DNA of 64,000 nt. Source: Sthenelais limicola (lineage: Eukaryota > Annelida > Polychaeta > Phyllodocida > Sigalionidae). The DNA is taken from the NCBI GenBank assembly GCA_942159475.1, contig OW804097.1, positions 34,422,298 through 34,486,297 of the forward strand. The letters are read 5' to 3'. The translations under genes were made by a program, and so were the position numbers. The notes beneath the pieces were generated by a model. That model was not told the DNA's origin. It saw nothing but the letters and a program-made list of their open reading frames with translations, and ran no database searches. This document shows positions 35,601 through 47,600 of the stretch, one piece after another; positions within the stretch are counted from its first letter, which is position 1, and every line of letters starts with the position of its first letter.

Positions 35601-38600
35601 TGGATTTATATGACTATAAGTGCTAAACACTCTCAAAATCGGAACATTTCAATAAAGAGTTCTTTTGGAAAAAAAACACTTTGAAAAATATCAATTTTGC
35701 GACTTGTGACTCATTTTCCTGGAACACATCACATTTGGTTCATTTAAACCCAGCACCTCCTGGAAGCCACAACTTTGGACCAATGCTCCACCCTGACCCC
35801 TCTACCCTGACCCCGCTTGTCAAAGGGATAAAGCTCGTACACATTAAGCTGAATTATATTTCGGTCTGAAGTTTAACCGAAAAAGAAATCCTGCCCATAA
35901 ACATCTTTGAACATTATTATTAATTGAAAAACTTAAACTATACAATTGACAAATATAAAAGGAATGAACATTTTATTCTTGGGCTGAACCCATCTGAACA
36001 CAAATTGTCATAGTTAAACCGTTACACTTATAAGCAGAATTGAACCAAATGAAGAAATAATGGGATAATGTAAACTAGGGTACAACAACTGTCAATTCCG
36101 GGATCAAATTACGCTTATGTGTATGGGCCTTTACCTTACTTCCCCATTCATATATTACTAATTATTTGGGAATTGTCCGAATGGATAATTCCCGGTCATT
36201 ATGGCGGGAGACTGGGATTTCTCTCAACGTCACGTCAGACTCCCACGTCACATCAGACTGTCACTTCACATAAGACGTCCTCTCACGCCTCCATATTTCC
36301 CACTACAACAGGGGAAAAATTTTGTTCCCACCCACCTCCCTAATTAACCATCTAACTAATAGGAACATTATTTAGCCGTGAACAACAATATGAACAGACA
36401 TTGACTCTCACCGAAAGTGATATACATATGTTATAAAATGAAATCCTTTCCCCACTACGAAATAAAACATCTAAATAAAATCTCGTCTTCCGTTTTATAA
36501 TGATGATAAAATGAAGTATCCAAACTAAAGAAAACTAATCAAATATTTAAGATTTATCAGTGAGATCATTGTCAAATTGGCTTTATTTATAAAGATCAAC
36601 AAGATATGTGTGGACCGTGGCGTGTCTTTCACCTATGTAGACCTGCGTTGGGGAATCAATGAGGAGCAAACCCAGCATGGGGAAACTATTGCCATCTGTC
36701 TCAGGGAGGTCAGTATTTTTTACATATTAATTTTATTATTAGAACAATGTTACAATATAACATTGCTATTTTCAAGTGATCCTGAAAGGTAATGACATTC
36801 ACCCTTTTATATACAATATTTGCATAACTACACTTACAGCTTCATTCTCCTGTATCGATACATATACACGGGTCAGATTTTCAGAAAATGTACAATTCAA
36901 CTTTGCCAATCTTCTCAAATAAGACAAAATTCCGACGAAAATAAAGTTTAAAATACAGTTCAACCTAACCAAACAGATTGCTAGAATCAATGCAAAGCAG
37001 AATATTCTGGAATTTATCTAGTATTGATCAAATTGCAGCCAAATCTTGCAGAATTTACTAAATGTATACAGCTGCCAATTGTACATTGTACATCTGAAAA
37101 TCTGACCCACATACATATCACTAGTTTCTCCATACTCTCAAGACAGTGTGAGTAGTGTATTGAGAGGCATTCATCTCTGAACGGGTACGCCTGGGGTTGC
37201 CATCAAATGGGTCAGATTTTCAGAAAATTTACAATTCGCCTTCACCAATCCTTTCAAATAACCCACATTTAGGAAAAAATGAGCTTCAAAATGCACTTTA
37301 ACATAATAGAACTGATACTTTGAATAAATTCGATACCATATATATTCAGATATACCCAGTATTTATCATTTTTCTGCCTTATTTAGCAGAATTTACTAAA
37401 TGTGTAGAGCTGCCAATAGGGGAGTTGCATGTCTCACTGCACATTTCTGTCACAGTGCATTCTGGGATGGATTCTGATGAAATCTGACATACAAATATTT
37501 GGCAACATTTTTATCGAAAATTGCAAGAATGTTTTCACCAATATCTTAGCTTGTATAAACGATCTATGAAAACGAAATACATGATGGGAATGATGGGGAC
37601 TTATGTCATGGACAAATTATAACCCATGGATATTGACATAAGAACATTGATAAATATTCCATGCTGAACAGGACATGTTTTCTATAGATTTTACACTGTA
37701 CCACTATAGTCCCATAATTCCATGCGAATCAAGATTCAAAATGGCGGCTATGCAAATCCCCTATTGTACATTTTCTGAAAATCTGACCCAAATATAGGCA
37801 ACTGAGCCTTGGAATCTGTCCTATAGCTGCCTCACTTGATATCTCAGAGGGTTTTAGGACAGCTACCCGCCGGACATTTACCCACCTCGTGTCGTGTCCT
37901 AGCAGGGTAATGTTCAGGATGGCAATTGTCCAGGGGGTAAAAGTCGGCTGGGAGATGTCCGGCGGGTAGATGTCTGGCGGGTAGCTGTCCTGACACCATC
38001 TCAGAGACTCACTTAAACAAATTATTTCGAATCAAATGAATTATTTTCTTTTTCAAGATTGACCGATGCCGACCCTACTTTATCTGCATGATGGGTGAGC
38101 GCTATGGGTGGAGTCAGAGAACTGGCACGTCTGATGCCTTGTTAGACGGCAGCTTCAACTATGCTGCAGAGAACTTCCCCAAGCAGCTGGGCTGGGTGGA
38201 CAAATTCCGCTGGGATACCAGCGTCACCAAGGTGGGTTAATATGTGATGTGTTTCGGGAAACTGAGTCACAAGTCGCAAAAAATGGATTTTGAGATACCA
38301 TCATATATTTGAAAAGATGAGATCGAGACGATTCTAATGATGGTAAACAGTCTAATAATTTAATAAGTATTTCTAGATTTTAAGTTTTATCTTAATGGGA
38401 CAGGGTATATCTTCAGGCTCTTTAGATAGATGGGTTCTGCTGATAAGCGCCACTGGCGAGCGACCAAAGCTTCTTCGATATCTACTGCATGAAATAATGC
38501 TGAACTGCAAACTGATTGTGCAGTATATTTAGTTTGGTCAGGAACCCATATAACATTCATTTTCAAGAGCAAGGTCAAACTTCAACACCGAAAACCTTCC

Positions 38601-41600
38601 CAAAGTCGCTTCTCTGAAAACAGAAAATTTGTATAGACAAATAGATATATATTTAGATGGATAGATGGATAGATGAACAAGATCCACCGAAGTTAAATAG
38701 ATAAAATAGAAACCATTTTATAAAAGGTCAGGAAAATTTAATGACTTCAAAATCGGAAGAACGACAGCTTGTGCTCTCTTATTGCAGATACATTTATACA
38801 TGAATAGAACAAAGAGAGAATATTTGTTTGGGTTTGCTGATAAAGTGGCCAGCATTGCTCAAACAATAACTTCATAAATTCAAATATGTATTATAGATAC
38901 AGCACTCATGCTGGGTGGTTGAAAAGTAATGGCCTCTTAATGACACACAAGTGCATTTGGGTTTGATAAATATGGTTACTTTTATATGTGTGGACTGACC
39001 CTCTGGGTTTATGTATTTATCAATGGCAAAAAAAATGCAGAAAAGCGAATGAAAAGGAGCTAGATATATATAAAATTTTAGCAAATAATGTAATGTAAAT
39101 GGACTGTGTTTAAATCTAATCGTATCTCAATATTAATGTATAATGTGTTACAGGAGTTAGTAATAGTTAATTGCTGTACAATCCACCATTTTTCGACGAA
39201 TGAGAAAAATCACTTTGTGAAACTTTGTCAATAAAATTGATTAAAATTTCAGTTCAATATCATTTCAGTTTCAAACAATAACTTCATGAATTCAAATAAC
39301 ACAAAATTCTCTATCATTACAGTTGGAGATCCTTCACGGTGTACTGAACGATATAGAGAACCGTAAGGAACGTAGCTTCTTCTACTTACGTGACCCTGTA
39401 CAGGACGGGGACGTATCTGCGCAATTGTTGCCCAAAATGAAGGCGGAGAGTGAGTGGCATCTGGAGAAACAGAACGAGTTGAGGAACCTCATCACCAAGG
39501 AGAAAGAGCTCCGAGTCAGAAAGTATAAACATCATCTGGACGCATGTGAGAAAATCAAATCGGTATGTAAACATTTTAAAAATTTTACTTATTTTCAGAA
39601 ACTTTTTGGGCGAATGCTTTATTTTTATATCCTACCATCTAGGCTGCACATAGGTAATAGAAATAACAGTAAAATGGCGGACATAGATCGTGTATATATG
39701 AATGTGCGTAAAACTAAATGACCATGAGTTTGGTCATATTAATTTGTTTAACAATCATTTAACAATCAACATGGTTGCCTGGTCCTGGGTATGACCATAA
39801 AGGGCCTGTCTGTCTCTTTTTCTCTGTCTCTCTCTCCCTTCTTTTCTATCTCTATTTCCTGGGTATGATCATAAACTGCCTCCCTCTCAGCTCTCCCGCC
39901 CTTGATATAACCATATTAAATGTATTGATAAGGGTGTGAAACAACCAATCTCACCCACTCACTCCCTTCTTCTCTATCTCTATTTCCTGGGTAAGATCAT
40001 AAACTGCCTCCCTCTCAGCTCTCCCACCCTTGATATCACCTTTCAATGTGTTGATAAGGGCGTAAAGCAACCAATCTTACTCACTCACTCCCTTCTTCTC
40101 AGCTCTCCCGCCCTTGATATAACCTTCAATGTGTTGATAAGGGCATAAAGCAACCAATCTCACTCACTCACGCCCTTCTTCTCTATCTCTATTTCCTGGG
40201 TATGATCATAAACTGCCTCCCTGTCAGCTCTCCTGCCCTTGATATAACCTTTCAATGTGTTGATAAGGGCATAAAGCAACCAATCTCACTCACTCACTCC
40301 CTTCTTCTCTATCTCTATTTCCTGGGTATGATCATAAACTGCCTCCCTGTCAGCTCTCCTGCCCTTGATATAACCTTTCAATGTGTTGATAAGGGCATAA
40401 AGCAACCAATCTTACTCACTCACTCCCTTCTTCTCTATCTCTATTTCCTGGGTATGATCATAAACTGCCTCCCTGTCAGCTCTCCTGCCCTTGATATAAC
40501 CTTTCAATGTGTTGATAAGGGCGTAAAGCAACCAATCTTACTCACTCACTCCCTTCTTCTCTATCTCTATTTCCTGGGTATGATCATAAACTGCCTCCCT
40601 CTCAGCTCTCCCACCCTTGATGTAATGTAAATGGACTGTGTTAAAATCTCATCACTATCTCTCCTGTATATGTAATTTTGAATAAAAGTTTTATATATAA
40701 CCTTTCAATGTGTTGATAAGGGCATAAAGCAACCAATCTCACTCACTCACTCCCTTCTTTTCTATCTCTATTTCCTTGGTATGATCATAAACTGCCTCCC
40801 TCTCAGCTCTCCCACCCTTGATATAACCTTCAATGTGTTGATAAGGGCATAAAGCAACCAATCTCACTCACTCACTCCCTCTCAGCCCTCCCGCCCTTGA
40901 TATAACCTTCAATGTGTTGATAAGGGCATAAAGCAACCAATCTCACTCACTCACACCCTTCTTCTCTATCTCTATTTCCTGGGTATGATCATAAACTGCC
41001 TCCCTCTCAGCTCTCCCGCCCTTGATATAACCTTTCAATGTGTTGATAAGGGCGTAAAGCAACCAATCTTACTCACTCACTCCCTCTCAGCTCTCCCGCC
41101 CTTGATATAACCTTCAATGTGTTGATAAGGGCATAAAGCAACCAATCTCACTCACTCACTCGACATTGTTGCAGGACTTGGAGATGTGTATAAACGAGGA
41201 CTTTCCCCTGGGTACAGAGCTGAGTGCCCTGGAGAGGGAGAGGGAGTCACACATAGCGTTTGCTGAGGCGAGACGGCGGGTGTACATAGGCAGGGAGGAC
41301 TACTTCACCACTATAGACAGCTTCATGGACACCAGGTCTAACCAACCTCTAGTCATACTCGGAGAATCTGGTAATATTGAGTGATAAATGTTTGCATTGA
41401 TCTCATGCATCTTTAGGTCATATTTTCAGAAAATGTACAATTGGCAGCTCTACATATTTTGTCATTTCTACTAAATTCTGCTTAAAAATGATACATTTTG
41501 GGTATATCTGAGTATATCCGGTATCGCATTGATTTAAATTATCTGTTCTGTTATGTTAAACTGTATTTTGAAACTCATTTATGTCTTAAATGTGGGTTAT

Positions 41601-44600
41601 TTGAAAGGATTGGGGAAGGTGAATTGTACATTTTCTGAGAATCTGACCCATTTATAGATTATTCCAGGAGGGACTCAATTTCTCTATTATTAACGTACTT
41701 CCTTCACCAGGACTAGTTCAGCTCATGGGTCAGGTTTTCAGAAAATGTACAATTGGCAGCTCTACACATTTAGTAAATTCTGCTAAAGTAGGCTGCAATT
41801 TGGCCAATACTAGGTAAATTCGAGTATATTCGTAACTGCATTAATTCTAGCAATCTGCAGCTGTTTGGCTAGGTTGAACTGTATTTTGAACTTCTGATCC
41901 ATATATCACATATCCTGATGTGATATGTGACATGTCATTGATTCTACTACACAATTTACTTACTTACAACATACTTACTTTGTCTAGGTTCTGGTAAATC
42001 TGCACTAGTTGCCAACTGGGTTGGTAGGACAGATGAGAAACTGCCAAACGCCTTCATTTTTGTCCATTTCATCGGAAGCTCTGCCGAAAGTTCTTCGTAC
42101 ATCAAACTTCTCAGACGGTAATATTTTGTACTCCATTCCCGAACAAACTTCAATAGAAAAAGTAATGTTTCTATTTTGAACACTGTGATTGATGCGGCAT
42201 TACACATCTGAATTGAAGCTCATGATATAACATTAGGGAGATTTAGCAACCATGGTTGTGCACAATGCAACAGCACAACGCTAATGCAAACGCTAGTTTC
42301 TCACAATAGGGGGGGGGCATACATAATGGCAGAAATCAATCAGTTTTCAGGGGGAGAGGTGTTTTCAGAGGGCAAAAAAACACACAATTTCATGAAGGTG
42401 AGTAGTGTGTTACACCTGAATACAAAGAAAAACACCTCCCGCTCATTTGTACATAAAAATGAAATCACAATTGACCATCATTTTAGCACGAAATAGACAT
42501 ACGTTGGGAACATATTGACCTGCCTCTTAGCGTAATTGACGTCCATATCTTGGGTAGGCATGCTAAGAATAGCACACCTAGTAACGACGTAGTGCTTATA
42601 AAACATACGTTAGCGTTAGTGTTAGCATTAGCGTTGTGGTTGCTAAATATGCTTATTATCAACTGCATGCACTATGTATCCTTCCAAAGAGTTCAGTGCA
42701 TTTGAGTGCATCTATATATTCCCCAATGTAGTTGTAATCACCATTTCTGCATATGGGTCAGATTTTAAGAAAATGTACAATTAGCAGCTCTACACATTTC
42801 CTAATGTTCCTAAATAAGGCCAAAAAATGATGAATATTGGGCATATCTGAGTACATATGGTATAGCGTTGAATTAAAGTATCAGTTCTGCTATGTCAAAC
42901 TGCATTCTGAAGCTCATTTTTGCCTTAAATGTGGGTTATTTGAGAGGAGGATCGGTGAAAACAAATTGTAAATTTTCTGAAAATCTGACCCGTATCTCTA
43001 ACTAAGACTTCGACTTATAAAAAGGAATGGAAATTTGATCTGAGAATACTCAACATGGTACTAATTATAGCGCTTATAACATTTTTTTTCCGAATGTATA
43101 ATGAAACTTGATTTAAACATAACAGTGTACCCCTTTCGTCAATGACGACTGGGGATTTGTTCACCGTTCTTGAAAAATGTAAATACACCAGAGAACATGG
43201 AGACCTCCCTTGGTCAGAGAACCATCCTCTGTCAGCGAGAAAATTCAAAAATAAAAGTTTCTAATCTAATCTAATCTAATCTCTTGCAGTTTATATGAGG
43301 AGATGAAGGAGTTCTATGGCTTTGAGCTACCGGTGCCACAGTCTGACCAGAACCTGGTGCAAGACTTGCCCTCATGGCTGAAGCTAGCAGGGTCAGTGAA
43401 GGAGGTGCCCTGTCTCATTGTAATGGATGCCCTTAACCAGCTCCAGGCAGAGTCTGGAGGAGCGGAAGGCCCTGAGCATGACCTCATGTGGATACCCAGG
43501 GTCATACCTACTGGGGTAAAGATGCTCCTGTCCACCCTCCCCGGCAGGGTGAGTATTATTAGAAACTGACTATTAAAGGGTGGTCTCCACTGGCTGCGGT
43601 AAGCTCTGCGGTAAGCCTTGCGATGGTGCTGTGATGGTGAGAAGTGGGGAGGTCCTGCCTACATGGTCAGTGAACCATGTAGGCAGAACCTCGTCATTGT
43701 GATGGTGAGAAGTGGGGAGGTCCTGCCTACATGGTCAGTGAACCATGTAGGCAGAACCTCGTCATTCCTCTCCACCTACAGAAACAGCACAAACCATGGC
43801 AAGACTTACCGCAGAGCTTACCGCAGCCAGTGGAGACCACCCTTTTTTTTCTAGTAGAACCTGAATCATATTACTTTTTAGTACAAAACAAATCCCATTA
43901 TTTTCTAGTAGAAACTGAATTTCACTATTTTCGAGCAGAAACCAAATCCCACCTTTTCATAGTAGACACCACTATTTTCTAATATCTAGTTTTCGTTCAA
44001 CAAGACAATGACAGGTATTGACGATATATCTCCTGTTACAGGCTGGTCCTGGGTATGACCATAAAGTGCCATTCTGTCTCTTTTCCCTGTCTCTCTCTCC
44101 CTTCTTCTCTATCTCTATTTCCTGGGTATGATCATAACCTGCTTCCCTCTCAGCTCCCCGCCCTTGATATAACCATCTTAAATGTGTTGATAAGGGCGTA
44201 AAGCAACCAATATCACTCACTCACTCCTTGTTCAACTAGACAATGAGAGTTATTGACGATACATCTCCTATTACAGGCATATGAAGCAGTGGAAAGACAA
44301 GGCTGGCCAACAATGAAAGTAGAGCCCTTAAAGGAGAATGAGAAGATGCAGATTGTGACAGAGTACTTAGAGGACATCTACGGTAAACATCTGGCGGAGA
44401 ACCAGAAGTCTCTCATAGTGGATGCTGCCCAGACCAACAACCCACTCTACCTCAAGGCTCTTCTAGATGAGGTAAACTCATCAATCATTCTTGTCTAATA
44501 GGGGACTTGCATGTCTCACTGCGCATGTCTGTTACAGTGCATTCTGGGATGGATTCAGTTCAAGTATGAGATAAAGACATGAGACAAATATTTGGCAACA

Positions 44601-47600
44601 CTTTTATCTAAAATTGCATGAATGTTTTCACCAATTTCATAGCTTGTGCAAATGGTCTATGTTAACCAAATGCATGATGGGAAAGAGGGGGACATGTGTT
44701 ATGGAAACATGTGTAACACATGGATATTGACATTGGAGCTTTAATGAATATTTCAAGTTGAACATGACATGTTTTCTATAGATTTTATACTGTACCATTA
44801 GTTCCATAATTCCATGCGAATCCAGATTCAAAATGGCGGCTATGCAACGCCCCTATTATGGTGAATATTTATTGATAGTCTAAGATACTTCCCAATGCAG
44901 GTTCCAATACAGGTCTGATGATTGGCTTATTTAGGGATTGGTGTTGCACTAATCTCCCGATCACCACCAGACTCACAGGACAATAGGGGAGTTGCATGTA
45001 TCACTGCGCATGTCTGTCACAATGCATGCTGGGATGGATTCAGTTCAAGTCTGACATAGAAATATTTGGCAACATTTTTTATCAAAAATTGCAAAATTGT
45101 TTTCACCAATATCATACCTTGTATAGATGATTTACGAAAAACCAAATGCATGATGGGAAAGATGAAGTCAAGGGTTATGGAAACATGTATAACACATGGA
45201 TATTGACATTAGAGCATTGATTAATAGTCAATGCTTAGCATAACATGTTTTTTTTAGATTTTATACTGTACCATTACTCCCATAATTCCAAGCGAATCCA
45301 GATTCAAAATGGCGGCTATGCAAATCCCCTATTAAAAGTCAAGGGAGAATTTCTCCCTATCCTTAATACCACTAAAATACTCTATCCGACCCTCACGCCA
45401 CCTAGCTTTTCTAGCTTTGCTAAGGTGGGAGCTTCCGGTTATGGCACCCACAACCTAAGAAACAGAGTAGGCCCGGGAGTAGGCCTAAAATTGCTCGAGC
45501 TCTACTCTTTCAAATACGTACAATTTATACCTACGGATAGCTGAGAATGTACTCTGTTCATATTTTTTAATCCAGTGACCATCTTTACATTTTTTGCTGG
45601 TTTTATCACCGTTTTCGCAGGTGAATGTCGGCGCGAACACCTTAACAGAGTCTTAGCCTACTGGGAGATATTGCAGCCTACAGTGCCACTGGTGTTAAAT
45701 TCGCACGCTATCTGACTAACTGGGTTCAGCAGAAATTCTGATGAACCTAGTTAGTCACAGTACTTACTTACTTGTCTTGGAAGCAACAAAACATCCAGCC
45801 AAAGCCTATCAAACATCAACCTGTCATTTTATGCTTTTGCATATTGCAGGTAAGAATGTTCGGCAGCTTCCGCGCACTCACCGCCAAAATAGAAGACTTC
45901 CTCAGTGCTAGCAACCCACCTGAACTCTTTGCTAAGATCCTCTCACGCCTTGAAGAAGATTTTGAAACAAGTGAACAAAGGTCAGTAAGCTTAGCTCTTC
46001 CACTCAATATCTAACTCCTATAATAATAATAATTGTAGTGAATATGGGTTTTAAATAGTCCGGAAATAATTGGTTCGGCCGGGTGCTACTATAACTGGGA
46101 TTCCCGCATTTTCTTACTTGGAGAAAGTTCCAGTAATACAGTATCAAGGGTATTCATTATCTTGTCAACTCATCTACCATAATATGTGTTGGAGTACTTC
46201 CGGACGTTCCGGCAAGACTCTGTATTATCTTACTCAGTTGTTCTCACGTTAAACCATGTTAACCATTTGTACCCTAAACACCTACATTGACTGTGTACCA
46301 TAATTGCCACCTGTCTTGTGAGGCCAATCCCTGGTCACCTCTGTTGGGTCCGATATTGAGTATCGGACATGGTTTGTGTGCCTGTGATACCTAATGAACT
46401 GTGTGTCTGGTCTTCTTTCCCCTCGCTAGGATAAGAGATATCGAACTTGGGTAGTGAGATGGAAATCCCTACTACATAATAATAATACTAATAATAATAG
46501 GCTTTTATTAAGTCACATTTACAGTAAGTGTTATACAGTGTAATGTTAAATTAAATTAAATTAGAATGAATTATGGAAATTGGAATGGTCTCTGTGAACC
46601 TGTCAGCTCTTCCAAGCACCCCTCTTGAAATGTATAATACTCAGTCTCAGCAGGATAACAACATAACGGAATAAAGCATTCGCATTCCGTCCTTGTTCCA
46701 TTGATAATCAACAGAATACTTAAATATGACTCATGAAAAGGAATTGAGATGAAGACACGCATTGGAACTATATCTACTGTACATTGTTTGGTGTTTCAGC
46801 AAGGGTTTGGTACGTAAGACTGCCTCAGCAATCTGGTGCTCTAACAAGGGTATGACAGAAGCAGAGCTGCTCGCTATGCTTGATGTGAGTATATCCACTG
46901 CTATTCATAGCTCATATTTTACATGGCAAAACCTTATGGAACGCCATTGGGTCATTTATTCAGTATTTTTGGATATCTGAAAATGATTAATTGATATCTG
47001 AAAATGATTTTTAGATATCTGAAAACGATTTATTGATATCTAAAAATCATTTTCAGATATCAATTAATCATTTTCGGATATCGGTAATTATTTTAGATAT
47101 CAAGAATTCGTTTCTTGATATCTGAAAATGATTTATGGATATCTGAAAATGATTTATGGATATCTGAAAATGATTTATGGATATCTGAAAATGATATCCA
47201 TAAATCATTTTCAGATATCCATAAATCATTTTCAGATATCCATAAATCATTTTCAGATATCAATAAATACTAAATAAATGACCAAATGGCGTTCCATAAT
47301 ACCTCTCTATTTAAGGCCACAGTTGGCACTGGAGATATTGGCGATGTTTTGGTATTAGGACTGAAGACACTACATACCATCTGTTTAATCAGTTGATGAA
47401 TAGTCATACTCTCATATTGGTTTCATGGTGAAAACTTATCATCATAAGAGTAGAAAATGCGAATAGAAATCAGAAATGGACTATTTCATTAATCCACCAT
47501 TTCTACCCATTGCCAAGTTTATCAACTCTTGACAAATCATATCAATATTATATCATATAATATATTTACAATCAAAATGTATCCCCTTTATTGTACTAAT

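Noticed and set aside
36561..36594. Alternative exon 15 acceptor after ttatcag at 36560
   Set aside because: Its phase does not match the exon 14 donor; 36595 does and preserves the family spacing.
40202..40630. 142-codon open frame
   Set aside because: It runs through the SINE-like tandem array and is a product of the repeat period.
43618..43982. Overlapping open frames of about 80 codons
   Set aside because: They lie in the R4 hairpin and recur in other R4 copies on both strands.
44041..44060. Acceptor-like tctcctgttacag before 44041
   Set aside because: It is followed by the SINE-like unit with no coding continuity; the matching acceptor at 44276 leads into the NACHT sequence.
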